This document shows positions 17,191 through 26,060 of a DNA stretch of 26,519 nucleotides, in pieces. Position 1 is the stretch's first letter. Every line of letters begins with the position of its first letter. Origin of the DNA: Bacteroides sp. (GTDB lineage: Bacteria; Bacteroidota; Bacteroidia; Bacteroidales; Bacteroidaceae); contig DXLM01000046.1 of NCBI GenBank assembly GCA_019414725.1, positions 1 to 26,519 on the forward strand, read 5' to 3'. The position numbers and the translations under genes are program-made. A model generated the notes under the pieces. It worked only from the letters and a program-made list of their open reading frames with translations. It did no database searches and was not told the origin of the DNA.

Positions 17191-18084
17191 TTAAAGATAA
17201 CTGGCGTGAATTTGTTTGGTTTGCTTACGAACTTGAATTACAGCTTTACTCTGTTTGAGTAAACTGAAAACGGTAGAAGCATATCCTTTGGCATATTTGA
17301 TATGTCCTTTTAAAAGGGCTATTGTAAGTTTCTTGATTCCTGCCAAAATACCGTAAGCAAATGCTTGTGTGAAGCGATAATTGATATTGGCATATTCTGA
17401 AAGCAGATAGACACGTTCCGCACGCAAGAATCCTTCGAAAGAAACTTTGCGGAATTCTCTGTCGTGACAACCATATATGGTCGGAATATAGCCTATCTTA
17501 TATTGATGGAAGTGCAGGCGGTTTACATAATCTTTATCTTCTCCGTAGTGGTAGAAGAGAGGAGAAAATCCTCCAGTCCGCTGTAAAGTGCTGACTGGAA
17601 TAAACCAAAAAGCAGCATTGATGAACGGGCATGATATGGGCTCATGTCTGTGGGGAAGGTTATTGATGCTTGCGAGCTGAGCGTATGAAGCAAACCCTTT
17701 GTCGAGTTCTTCTCCGCTTCCGTTTAAATGTACGGGAGAAAGAATGCCAAACTCAGGATGCTTTACAGACTGTTCTGCCAGTGTCGCAAGCGTATCACTT
17801 CCTATCCATGCGTCTTGGTTCAGCAGAAAAACTGCATCATATCCTTCCTTTAATGCAAGCTGCATACCGATATTATTAGCCTTGCCGAATCCTAAATTGG
17901 CATGGTTTTCTATCAGTCTTACATAAGTATATTGGGTTTTAATAATCTCTACCGTCCGGTCATTCGAACAGTTGTCTATCACGATAATATCGGTAGGATG
18001 TGATGATGCTTTCAAGCTGCCTAAACATCGCTCTATCCATTTTTCGAAATTATATGAAACAATGATTGTCAGGATTTTCATCAT
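17191..18084 (-). CDS. Family 2 glycosyltransferase, rhamnosyltransferase-like
   Basis: A 297-residue GT-A enzyme. TIIVSYNFEKWIERCLGSL (6-24) opens the fold. VIDNCSNDRTVE (35-46) binds the nucleotide. ENHANLGFGKANNIG (59-73) and LLNQDAWI (87-94, with NQD at the DxD place) match the group that includes dTDP-rhamnosyl and related transferases. Two adjacent ATG codons (18082-18084 and 18079-18081) are possible starts. The C-terminal portion is basic and helical. The gap to the upstream gene is 22 bp and to the downstream gene 3 bp, so it is within the same operon. Rhamnosyl specificity is only suggested by family resemblance. Confidence 0.88.
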   Translation of the reverse strand: MMKILTIIVSYNFEKWIERCLGSLKASSHPTDIIVIDNCSNDRTVEIIKTQYTYVRLIENHANLGFGKANNIGMQLALKEGYDAVFLLNQDAWIGSDTLATLAEQSVKHPEFGILSPVHLNGSGEELDKGFASYAQLASINNLPHRHEPISCPFINAAFWFIPVSTLQRTGGFSPLFYHYGEDKDYVNRLHFHQYKIGYIPTIYGCHDREFRKVSFEGFLRAERVYLLSEYANINYRFTQAFAYGILAGIKKLTIALLKGHIKYAKGYASTVFSLLKQSKAVIQVRKQTKQIHASYL

Positions 18085-18106
18085 GCTGGTCGTTTATCGT
18101 GATAAA

Positions 18107-19111
18107 TTATTTGAATTTCATCCATAATGTGGTAAGACGGTCTTTTACTTTTTTCTTCAGACTGATATGAGGAATGCCTGTATATTTTCCTGCTTTTTCC
18201 CAGAAATCGGCTTCATCTGTTATTTCACTCTTTTCTCCTATCAATCTGTACAGGTAGTATAATCCCCGCTTTTTCTCATATGGCAAATGCCATACCGGAT
18301 AGCTTTCGTCGCCGGGTTGCACGTTGTTGAAATGAGGAGTAGTCCACATACGTTTCACATATCGGTTTGCCGTTGTGTTCCGTATGTTCAAATGTTCGGC
18401 AAGTAAACTCAATATATGGGCTTCTTCATTCAGCTTGAACGGATGTTGTTTTCCGTATTCCAGATTGAATGCCCACAGTTGAGGATAAGCGATATTTATT
18501 TTGCTGATTATATCTTTGCGTAAGGCAACGAACTCCCCTCCATAATACGTGATAGAGCTTGTTGCCTCCTTGCCGTAGCACGACTGGTATACCTCTTCCA
18601 TCTGGGGAAGTGTAATACCGTTGATGGAGTATGTTCTGTCGGTAATGAATTCATAAAGTGCACTTCCATCTTTACGGACAGCGTCGAAGAGCGTATTCAA
18701 AGGTGTACGGCACAAGCAATCGGCATCACTGATGAGTAATGTATCATTTTCTAGCATCCGGCCGTCCATGTACTTCAGAATATCGTACAAGTAAAACTGG
18801 TTCTGCCATGCCGGATACCAGTCTTTAGGTGGTTTGCATGTATAGGGTAATGTTACGACCTCTACATTCAGTTTATGGAAAAGCCGGATGAGATAGTCGG
18901 GCAACTCTTTCTGATTTAAATTGGTGAAGAAGATAAATTGGGCATCTGGATTATAATGCTTGAACGTTACGAAGAAAGGTACTTGTATCTGCATGTAAAT
19001 GGAGTGTACAAGTGAGGAACTTCCTTTCTGTCCCAGTTGGGGGTAGAAACTGGCTTCTTCTTTCGATTCTTTGTAGAACCAGGTTGTTATATAGTTAACT
19101 GGTGTATGCAT
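18107..19111 (-). CDS. Predicted GT-A-fold glycosyltransferase
   Basis: A 334-residue protein that I do not recognise as a named family. It has an early region with IQVPFFVTFKHYNPDAQFIF (42-61), and LLISDADCLCRTPLNTLFDA (125-144) that contains a DAD motif (129-131) in the right context for a metal-binding GT-A enzyme. Later YGGEFVALRKDII resembles the acceptor side of such folds. The start is uncertain: ATG at 19109-19111 is the conventional choice. A TTG at 19118-19120 would overlap the upstream stop as TTGA and add three residues. Its position inside a run of transferases supports the function. Confidence 0.7.
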   Translation of the reverse strand: MHTPVNYITTWFYKESKEEASFYPQLGQKGSSSLVHSIYMQIQVPFFVTFKHYNPDAQFIFFTNLNQKELPDYLIRLFHKLNVEVVTLPYTCKPPKDWYPAWQNQFYLYDILKYMDGRMLENDTLLISDADCLCRTPLNTLFDAVRKDGSALYEFITDRTYSINGITLPQMEEVYQSCYGKEATSSITYYGGEFVALRKDIISKINIAYPQLWAFNLEYGKQHPFKLNEEAHILSLLAEHLNIRNTTANRYVKRMWTTPHFNNVQPGDESYPVWHLPYEKKRGLYYLYRLIGEKSEITDEADFWEKAGKYTGIPHISLKKKVKDRLTTLWMKFK

Positions 19112-19116
19112 GGCTT

Positions 19117-20037
19117 TCAAGGTAAATATTGGTCAATCCATGTATTAATATCGTATTGCTGTCGTATCTGTTCGGGTATTTTGTCAACAGGACTTTTTAC
19201 GAACTCTTTGAGAAATTCGGTTGAGTCTATCCCAAAAATAAATATATTTTTTGGATTATAGAAGTTGTGTCGCCGGATATCTGCATTGTTTGTTATCAGC
19301 TTCTTATTATAAAACAAAGCTTCTAACGGCCGTCGGGTCAGACCTGTTTGATTGGATTGGTTAATATCTATCACGCAGCGTGACAGCGACAGTTGTTTCA
19401 GATATTCTGCATATGAAATTCCTTCTTTAGCTGTTTCGGGTATAATAAAGTTGCATGTTAATGCGTTTGTTTCCAGCAGCTCTTTTAATGCCTGTAATTC
19501 ATGGATGCGGTTTTTAGCTAAGCCACAGAAAAAACAGTCGGAAGCAGGTTCTTCTGGTATATCTTCTGCCGGATATCTGAAATACTGGTTGGCGAATTTT
19601 ATATTGTACCGTTCTGCATCTTTCGGATCGAATGTACTGAGTTCATATCCCAGTTGCTGTATTTTCTTTAAATCTTCTGATGGATTTTTGAACGTAGTAT
19701 GAATCGGATTGCAATAATAAATATGGCATGTTACTCCGGATGGTATTAAAGAACGGATTGCCTTCAATACATTTACATTACATCCCTCATATATCAGAAT
19801 GGCATCACCTGCTTTGGTCTGAAGCATCTGGTCCAGATATTCTTTCTGAAACCAGGTATATAGTATTTTCTTAGGCAAGTGTATACGTCCGACAAGTAAT
19901 GCTCTTGTCAGTTGCTTGAAGCGAGTTTTCGGGAAACTTAAAAAGTCGGGAAGATATACGATTCTCTCTTGCCTGTCGGGAGTGAGTCCGTCGAAGATAA
20001 ATCGCGGAGCACTGACGATATACAGTTTACCTTTCAT
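19117..20037 (-). CDS. Putative glycosyltransferase (GT-B/CgeB-like)
   Basis: A 306-residue protein from the ATG at 20035-20037, which overlaps the flippase stop codon as ATGA; a longer in-frame start 33 bases upstream lies inside the flippase gene. It begins MKGKLYIVSAPRF. The middle carries AILIYEGCNVNVLKAIRSL, and the C-terminal half has LTRRPLEALFYNKKLITNN, a pattern like the donor-binding end of GT-B or CgeB-type transferases (R-x-x-E-x-L). CFFCGLAKNR precedes it. I read this as a lipopolysaccharide-type transferase, but the family assignment is weak. Translational coupling to the flippase implies that it belongs to the same assembly line. Confidence 0.65.
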   Translation of the reverse strand: MKGKLYIVSAPRFIFDGLTPDRQERIVYLPDFLSFPKTRFKQLTRALLVGRIHLPKKILYTWFQKEYLDQMLQTKAGDAILIYEGCNVNVLKAIRSLIPSGVTCHIYYCNPIHTTFKNPSEDLKKIQQLGYELSTFDPKDAERYNIKFANQYFRYPAEDIPEEPASDCFFCGLAKNRIHELQALKELLETNALTCNFIIPETAKEGISYAEYLKQLSLSRCVIDINQSNQTGLTRRPLEALFYNKKLITNNADIRRHNFYNPKNIFIFGIDSTEFLKEFVKSPVDKIPEQIRQQYDINTWIDQYLP

Positions 20038-21488
20038 GATACTTTTTTCTTTAGCAAGTAATTGATACATTCATGCATGATTTCTGCATTGCTTAGTTTC
20101 ATAATTCCCATGTAGCAGATTGCAGCTACTAATATCTTAATGATAAAAGTCACAATGATATGTCCTCCAATCAATGAAGCTGCTATTCCTCCAATACAGC
20201 AGGCAATAATAGCTGGTAACATGAAAGGAAGCAAGTCGGACATGAGCATACGAAACTTAAGACCGATGAATCGATGGGCATAGGTGCGCCAGACAAACAG
20301 CCATATGATATTGATACATACATAAACTATCACCATTGTTTGTATACTGCCTTTCATCATGATGATGCAGAGTACTGTTATCAGCTGTAGAACTACTTGT
20401 GATATGATATTCCACATATAGATGTTTGATTTCCCTTGACTGATAATAAGATTTGAAAACAGTGTGCTGATAGGGATGAAAGCTCCTCCTATGCATAATA
20501 GTTGCATCAGAGAAATACTGCCTGTCCATTTTTCTCCTACCGTGATAAGAATAAGTTCACGTGTAACCGTTGATAAGCCAAACATGGCAGGGAAAGCTAT
20601 GAAAGCTACGAACCGGAGTATTTTCCGGAAAACCCGTAATTCTCGTTCCTGGTCGTCGCGCACCTTTACTAATATAGGTTGTGCCACACTGTTTAGCATG
20701 CCTGTGATAAACTGATGCCCTGTTGCATTCCATTTATTGGCCTGATTATAGTTTCCGACTGATTGCGAAGTAAAGAATTTACCTAGTACAACCGATAGGA
20801 TGTTGTTGTTTATCTGATTGGCAATGTTAGTTATCAAAATTTTGCTGCTGAATGAAAAAAGAGGTTTCAGCGGACTGAAATCGATATGCAATGTTGGACG
20901 CCATGATGAAAAATGCCAGGAGCAGAGAGTTACAACTATCAGGTAAGTAAGGCTTTGAGTGGCGATACCCCAATAAGAAAACCCATAAAAGGCTAATGTG
21001 ACTCCCAGACATCCTGATATGATGTGTGCGAGTATTCCTGATATGGCTTGCTGTCGTACTTTCAGATTGCGGAAGAGATATGCTCCTTGTACGGTTCCTA
21101 AGCTGGCTATCGGTATGGCGAGAAAGCAATAACGGGATAATGGCAATAATTCCGGCTCTCCGTAAAAACGAGCTATTAACGGGGCACAGAAGAATAAAAT
21201 CAGGTATGCTGCTATTCCGATAAACGTGCTGCACCAGAATACAGCGTTATAGTCCTCATGCCTGATTTCCTTCAGATTAACCAATGCGGCACGAAATCCG
21301 CTTTCTTGTAGCGAGTTACCAATCAGGGTAAATATTGTAAGCATACCTACCATACCGTATTCGGATGGAGAAAGCAATCGCCCTAAAATAATGCCAAAAG
21401 CAAGAACAAGAATTTGCTGAACTCCGTTGTTGATCGCACCCCACAGAAGTCCTTTGGCGGTTTTTTCTTTAAGTGATTGTTCGGGCAT
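20034..21488 (-). CDS. Wzx-type lipid-linked oligosaccharide flippase (MOP superfamily)
   Basis: A 484-residue inner-membrane protein and the first gene of the glycan operon. KEKTAKGLLWGAINNGVQQI (6-25) is the typical start of WzxC-like polysaccharide exporters. It is followed by ILGRLLSPSEYGMVGMLTIF (35-54), which is very characteristic of the family, and about twelve to fourteen hydrophobic segments through the whole length. It would flip an undecaprenyl-linked glycan from cytoplasm to periplasm. Its stop overlaps the next transferase start by 4 bp. A terminator at 21532-21572 separates it from metG. No exact TAnnTTTG box was found in the 47 bases before the start, so it might depend on read-through from metG or on a weaker promoter. 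The gene family is firm; the glycan carried is unknown. Confidence 0.92.
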   Translation of the reverse strand: MPEQSLKEKTAKGLLWGAINNGVQQILVLAFGIILGRLLSPSEYGMVGMLTIFTLIGNSLQESGFRAALVNLKEIRHEDYNAVFWCSTFIGIAAYLILFFCAPLIARFYGEPELLPLSRYCFLAIPIASLGTVQGAYLFRNLKVRQQAISGILAHIISGCLGVTLAFYGFSYWGIATQSLTYLIVVTLCSWHFSSWRPTLHIDFSPLKPLFSFSSKILITNIANQINNNILSVVLGKFFTSQSVGNYNQANKWNATGHQFITGMLNSVAQPILVKVRDDQERELRVFRKILRFVAFIAFPAMFGLSTVTRELILITVGEKWTGSISLMQLLCIGGAFIPISTLFSNLIISQGKSNIYMWNIISQVVLQLITVLCIIMMKGSIQTMVIVYVCINIIWLFVWRTYAHRFIGLKFRMLMSDLLPFMLPAIIACCIGGIAASLIGGHIIVTFIIKILVAAICYMGIMKLSNAEIMHECINYLLKKKVS

Positions 21489-21531
21489 GTGTTACAAGCG
21501 TTTTAGTGTGGATAGGTGTAGTGGTAATGAA

Positions 21532-21572
21532 AGCGAAGAATCTCAAGTTTTGAGGATTTGAGATTCTCCGCT
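21532..21572 (-). terminator. metG terminator
   Basis: Arms 21537-21546 and 21558-21567 pair perfectly (10 bp), and after a one-base mismatch a further 4 bp pair (21532-21535 with 21569-21572). The hairpin lies 24 bases beyond the metG stop. On the minus strand it is followed by TTCATTACC, a weak T-tract, so partial read-through into the flippase operon is possible. Confidence 0.6.
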
Positions 21573-21595
21573 TACTAATATTGCAGAAGGAAGAA

Positions 21596-23638
21596 TTATT
21601 TCACTTCACTTCCTGGTTTTACTTCTTTCAATACTGAAGTTACGGCAAGCGAGCCATCGAAGTTTTCGGCAGAAAGAATCATACCTTCACTGACCAGTCC
21701 GTTCTTAAACTGACGTGGAGCAAGGTTAGCAATAAATAAGACTTGCTTACCTATCAGTTCTTCCGGTTTGTAGTGCTGGGCAATGCCGCTCACGATTGTA
21801 CGGTTCTCCAGACCGTCGGCAATCTTGAACTTCAGCAGTTTCTTCATTTTAGGAACTACTTCACATTCCAATACAGTTCCTACTCGGATATCAAGTTTTT
21901 CAAATTCTTCGAATGCAATGGTTGGCTTGATTGGATTAGCTTTATAATTAGCTTCTTCGTTTGCCTTTTTAGTTGCAAGCAATTTGTCTACTTGTGCTTG
22001 AATTGTTTCGTCTTCTATTTTTTCGAATAGCAATTCAGGCTTGTTGAGCTGATGACCTTCTGATAACAAGTCGGTACGTCCCAGTTGTTCCCATTCAAAA
22101 CTTTCCATATTCAGCATATGACGTAACTTTTCACTGCTGAAAGGCAGGAACGGTTCGAAAGCAATTGCCAGGTTAGCAACCAACTGCAATGAAATGTTCA
22201 AAATAGTAGCAACACGGTTCATATCTGTCTTGGCAAGCTTCCAAGGTTCTGTATCGGCAAGATACTTGTTTCCGATACGTGCCAGATTCATTGCTTCTTT
22301 CTGTGCATCACGGAACTTAAAGACATTCAGCAGTTTTTCTACTTCTGCTTTTACGTCAGCAAATTCTTTCAGTGTATCACGGTCGTAATCATTCAATTCA
22401 CCACAAGCAGGAACTTTACCATCGAAGTACTTGTTAGTAAGTACCATCGCACGGTTTACGAAGTTTCCGTATACAGCTACCAGTTCATTATTGTTGCGAG
22501 CCTGGAAATCTTTCCATGTAAAGTCATTGTCTTTGGTTTCTGGAGCATTGGCTGTCAGAACATAACGCAATACATCCTGCTTTCCTGGGAAATCTTGCAG
22601 ATATTCGTGCAACCATACTGCCCAGTTGCGTGATGTTGAAATCTTGTCACCTTCCAGATTCAGGAATTCATTGGCTGGAACGTTGTCAGGCAAGATATAG
22701 CTACCCTCTGCCTTCAGCATAGCCGGGAATACGATGCAGTGGAATACGATATTATCTTTTCCGATGAAGTGGATAAGACGTGTTTCCGGATCCTTCCACC
22801 ATTTTTCCCATGAGTCAGGCAATAATTCTTTGGTATTTGAAATATATCCGATGGGAGCATCGAACCATACATAAAGCACTTTACCGTCGGCTCCTTCTAC
22901 CGGTACAGGAATACCCCAGTCCAAGTCACGGCTTACGGCACGTGGTTGAAGGCCCATATCCAGCCAGCTCTTACATTGTCCATATACATTCGGACGCCAT
23001 TCTTTATGATCTTCCAGGATCCACTGGCGCAACCAACTTTCGTGTTTGTCGAGTGGCAGATACCAGTGTTTAGTTTCTTTCATTACAGGCTGACTTCCGC
23101 TGATTGCACTTTTCGGGTTAATCAGTTCAGTAGGAGAGAGTGTACTTCCACATTTTTCACATTGGTCGCCATAAGCTCCTTCTGCGTGACAGCGTGGGCA
23201 TTCTCCAGTGATATAACGGTCTGCAAGGAATGTATGAGCTTCTTCGTCGTAATACTGCATGGAAGTCTTTTCGATAAATTCATTTTTATCGTACAGCTTA
23301 CGGAAGAAGTCAGATGCGGTATCATGATGAATTTTAGAAGAGGTACGTCCATACACGTCAAACGAAATTCCGAACTCTTTGAATGAGTCGCGAATCAGTG
23401 TGTGGTAGCGGTCTACGATATCTTGCGGAGTGACTCCTTCTTTTTTTGCACGGATAGTGATAGGTACTCCGTGTTCATCCGATCCTCCGATAAATAAAAC
23501 ATCTTCTTTTTTCAGGCGCAGGTAGCGCACATAGATGTCCGCTGGTACATAAACTCCAGCCAGATGTCCGATATGAACCGGACCGTTAGCATATGGTAGA
23601 GCTGATGTAACGGTTGTTCGTTTGAATTTTTTTTCCAT
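21596..23638 (-). CDS. metG: Methionine--tRNA ligase
   Basis: A 680-residue class I aminoacyl-tRNA synthetase that charges tRNA-Met. The HIGH motif is at 22-25. A zinc knuckle holds four cysteines (147, 150, 160, 163; CPRC and CEKC). The second catalytic signature is KISTS (332-336) in place of KMSKS, a variant I expect in this phylum. FVNRAMVLTNKYFDGKVPAC marks the anticodon-binding helical domain. From about 575 on there is a C-terminal EMAPII/Arc1p-like tRNA-binding domain (FEKLDIRVGTV, then ANLAPRQFKNGLVSEGMIL), which also dimerises the enzyme. The length suits the long dimeric form. The start ATG at 23636-23638 is followed by MEKKFKRTTVTSALPYANGP, as in the family. The gene appears to be monocistronic. 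Confidence 0.98.
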   Translation of the reverse strand: MEKKFKRTTVTSALPYANGPVHIGHLAGVYVPADIYVRYLRLKKEDVLFIGGSDEHGVPITIRAKKEGVTPQDIVDRYHTLIRDSFKEFGISFDVYGRTSSKIHHDTASDFFRKLYDKNEFIEKTSMQYYDEEAHTFLADRYITGECPRCHAEGAYGDQCEKCGSTLSPTELINPKSAISGSQPVMKETKHWYLPLDKHESWLRQWILEDHKEWRPNVYGQCKSWLDMGLQPRAVSRDLDWGIPVPVEGADGKVLYVWFDAPIGYISNTKELLPDSWEKWWKDPETRLIHFIGKDNIVFHCIVFPAMLKAEGSYILPDNVPANEFLNLEGDKISTSRNWAVWLHEYLQDFPGKQDVLRYVLTANAPETKDNDFTWKDFQARNNNELVAVYGNFVNRAMVLTNKYFDGKVPACGELNDYDRDTLKEFADVKAEVEKLLNVFKFRDAQKEAMNLARIGNKYLADTEPWKLAKTDMNRVATILNISLQLVANLAIAFEPFLPFSSEKLRHMLNMESFEWEQLGRTDLLSEGHQLNKPELLFEKIEDETIQAQVDKLLATKKANEEANYKANPIKPTIAFEEFEKLDIRVGTVLECEVVPKMKKLLKFKIADGLENRTIVSGIAQHYKPEELIGKQVLFIANLAPRQFKNGLVSEGMILSAENFDGSLAVTSVLKEVKPGSEVK

Positions 23639-23679
23639 ATACGTATATAGTTTATTTTAAGTTGCAAACTTATGATGCG

Positions 23680-23687
23680 CAAAGATA
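23680..23687 (-). promoter_or_regulatory. Candidate -7 box of metG
   Basis: On the minus strand it reads TATCTTTG, an exact fit to TAnnTTTG, 41 bases before the metG ATG. No clear TTG element is present at the -33 spacing. Confidence 0.5.
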
Positions 23688-24062
23688 AGGATTATTTGGG
23701 AATTATCATTGATGGAAAATGGCTAAGAGAATTTTCTCTTTTCTTTTTATCTGGGTTATCGTATTTATCGTTATAAGAAAGATCGAAATTTCTTTAAAAA
23801 GGTTTGGAATGGCTTGGAACATACGGTGTTGATTGTTGTTTGACTTTTCTAGAAATCTGTATCCGACTGCTAAAGTTATTGCAATGCTTTTTATGCATTT
23901 CTACAAATTCTGTCTAATAATCACTTGCTATACAATAAATCTATGTAACTTTAACTGCTGAAACGACAGCAAAAATCTTTTATTATTAGTAATACTTTAA
24001 ACTTTATATTCTGATTTTCAATGATATCTTATTTCAAAACCTTAAATTTAAAATCTAATAAA
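23688..24062. other. Intergenic region between metG and the GH20 gene
   Basis: These 375 AT-rich bases have no supported gene. A candidate plus-strand promoter for the hexosaminidase is TTG at 23925-23927 with TAACTTTA (one mismatch from TAnnTTTG) at 23946-23953, 18 bp apart, leaving a leader of about 105 nt. I saw no convincing SAM-type riboswitch in front of metG and no long repeat. Confidence 0.35.
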
Positions 24063-26060
24063 ATGAAACATCTGATTTTATTTGGTATAATGTGGTTATG
24101 CGGGTTGATGACAGTTGTAGCTCAAAACGTACCACAAGTAATTCCTGCATTGCAGCAGTGGAAACCGGCCAAAGGCAAAATGGTATTGCCTGAATCGGGC
24201 AAAGTGATTATATCTTCAGATGAGGAAGGGGCATTAAAGCAAAGTGCTGAGATTCTGGTGCAAGATCTGAAAGAGATGTTTGGCTGGAATTATCGTGTGG
24301 TAATTGGTAAACAAGAAAAAGGGGCTGTGTTTTTGACTTTAAGTAAACCAGATAAGACATTAGGTGATGAAGGATATCGGATGGATGTACGTAATGGAGT
24401 AACTATTGAAGCTCCTACTGCTAAAGGTGTATTTTGGGGGACGAGAACCTTGTTGCAGATGATTCATAATCAGCCGGAGGGGCTGATGAGAGGGCAGGCT
24501 ATAGATTTTCCATTGTATCCGAATCGAGGATTCATGATTGATGTGGCGCGTAAGTTCTTTACAATGGATTACCTGCGTGATTATGTAAAAATTCTTTCAT
24601 TCTATAAACTGAATGAGTTACAAGTTCATTTGAATGACAATGGCTTTGTTGAGTTTTTCGGAAATGACTGGGACAAGACGTATGCAGCCTTCCGGTTAGA
24701 AAGTGAGCGTTATCCCGGTCTGACTGCAAAGGATGGATCTTATACAAAGGCTGAGTTTCGGGATTTTCAGAAAATGGCCGCTACCTATGGAGTGAATGTG
24801 ATTCCGGAAATAGACGTACCAGCTCATTCCTTAGCTTTTACCCATTATAATCCTCGATTAGCAGCTGACAACAAAGAGTATGGTATGGATCATCTGGATT
24901 TGTATAAACAGGAAGTATACGATTTTGTGGATTCTCTCTTTGATGAATATCTGTCGGGCGAAGATCCGGTGTTTGTTGGCCCGGAAGTACATATTGGAAC
25001 CGATGAATATAATAAGAAGGAATCCGAACAGTTCCGTCATTTTACCAATCATTATCTGAATTTTGTATCCAAGTATGGCAAAACTCCGCGTTTATGGGGA
25101 AGTTTGAAAGTGATGATAGGAGAAACTCCCGTTGATTTGACTGGAAAAGTGGTGAGTGCCTGGAATTATAACTGGATGGACGTGAATACATGCCTGAAAG
25201 CAGGAGCAAAGGTGGTGAATCTTTGTGACTGGCTTCTGTATTTGGTCCCTAGTGTAAATTATTATCATGATTTTCTGGATTATCAGTGGCTGTATGAATC
25301 TTGGATGCCCGAAATGATGAAAAAGGATGATCCGAAAGTAGAAAAACGCCATCCTAATTTCTTGGGAGCCATGTTGGCAGTATGGAATGATCGTGTAGGA
25401 AATGGTATCAGTCAGCAGGATGTACATGTGCGTACTTTCCCGGCATTACAAGTTGTATGCGAAAAAATGTGGAAAGGAGAAAATGCGGAGCATGTATCGT
25501 ATGCGCAGTTTAAGGCTCTTTGTCAATCCACTCCCGAAGCCCCAGGAGTCAATCTGCTTGCGAAAGTGCCACAACGCACAATTTTAACGGATATAGGTAA
25601 AGAGGTTACACTTTCGGGTACAGATGTGGTGATTACTTCTGTTGACGAAATAGGTTATCCTTATGCTGTGGAGTTTGAAATTTGTCCGGATTCTATTCCA
25701 AACATTGATGCTATATTGTTCAAGGGGCCTCATTCGGAATTTATAACGAACTGGCAAAATACAGGCAAGTTTGCTTTCCGTCGTGATGGCTATGAATTTG
25801 TATTTCATGCTTATCGTTTGCCAGTAGAAAAGTGGACTAAGATACGGATAGAAGGAGATATAAAAGGCACTTCTTTGTTTGTAGACGGGCAACTTCTGGA
25901 AAGACTGGAAGGACGCATAGGTGAAGTATTCAATGTTAAGCATCAGAGAAAAGACCGTATATGGTATCAGGAAACGTTGATATTCCCATTGAAGCAATTA
26001 GGAGATACTCAAATGGGATTCAATGGGAAAGTGAAAAATTTAATATGTACTCCACATTGA
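24063..26060 (+). CDS. Secreted GH20-type beta-N-acetylhexosaminidase with LamG-like domain
   Basis: A 665-residue exported glycoside hydrolase. I chose the ATG at 24063 because it gives a clean signal peptide (1-20, ending TVVAQ); an in-frame ATG 42 bases upstream does not. Residues about 25-150 are the GH20b-type N-terminal domain, ending KGVFWGTRTLLQMI (121-134). The TIM barrel begins NRGFMIDVARKFF and has LNELQVHLNDNGF (183-195), VNVIPEIDVPAH (244-255) and the catalytic HIGTDEY (310-316), where Asp314 orients the acetamido group and Glu315 is the acid/base. Classical members read GGDE; the Thr here is a variation. Residues about 520-665 look like a LamG/concanavalin-type domain that may bind carbohydrate. 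GH20 enzymes remove terminal GlcNAc or GalNAc, for example from host mucin glycans. It is a single gene divergent from metG. No lipobox is present, so it is probably periplasmic or secreted. Confidence 0.9.
   Translation: MKHLILFGIMWLCGLMTVVAQNVPQVIPALQQWKPAKGKMVLPESGKVIISSDEEGALKQSAEILVQDLKEMFGWNYRVVIGKQEKGAVFLTLSKPDKTLGDEGYRMDVRNGVTIEAPTAKGVFWGTRTLLQMIHNQPEGLMRGQAIDFPLYPNRGFMIDVARKFFTMDYLRDYVKILSFYKLNELQVHLNDNGFVEFFGNDWDKTYAAFRLESERYPGLTAKDGSYTKAEFRDFQKMAATYGVNVIPEIDVPAHSLAFTHYNPRLAADNKEYGMDHLDLYKQEVYDFVDSLFDEYLSGEDPVFVGPEVHIGTDEYNKKESEQFRHFTNHYLNFVSKYGKTPRLWGSLKVMIGETPVDLTGKVVSAWNYNWMDVNTCLKAGAKVVNLCDWLLYLVPSVNYYHDFLDYQWLYESWMPEMMKKDDPKVEKRHPNFLGAMLAVWNDRVGNGISQQDVHVRTFPALQVVCEKMWKGENAEHVSYAQFKALCQSTPEAPGVNLLAKVPQRTILTDIGKEVTLSGTDVVITSVDEIGYPYAVEFEICPDSIPNIDAILFKGPHSEFITNWQNTGKFAFRRDGYEFVFHAYRLPVEKWTKIRIEGDIKGTSLFVDGQLLERLEGRIGEVFNVKHQRKDRIWYQETLIFPLKQLGDTQMGFNGKVKNLICTPH

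Noticed and set aside
14213..21488. Capsular polysaccharide locus
   Set aside because: No UpxY/UpxZ-type regulators, polymerase, export genes or invertible promoter repeats were found, and a general housekeeping gene (metG) adjoins it.
23639..23800. SAM-responsive riboswitch in front of metG
   Set aside because: The only promoter-like box implies a leader of about 35-40 nt, too short for a known SAM aptamer, and no matching conserved core was seen.
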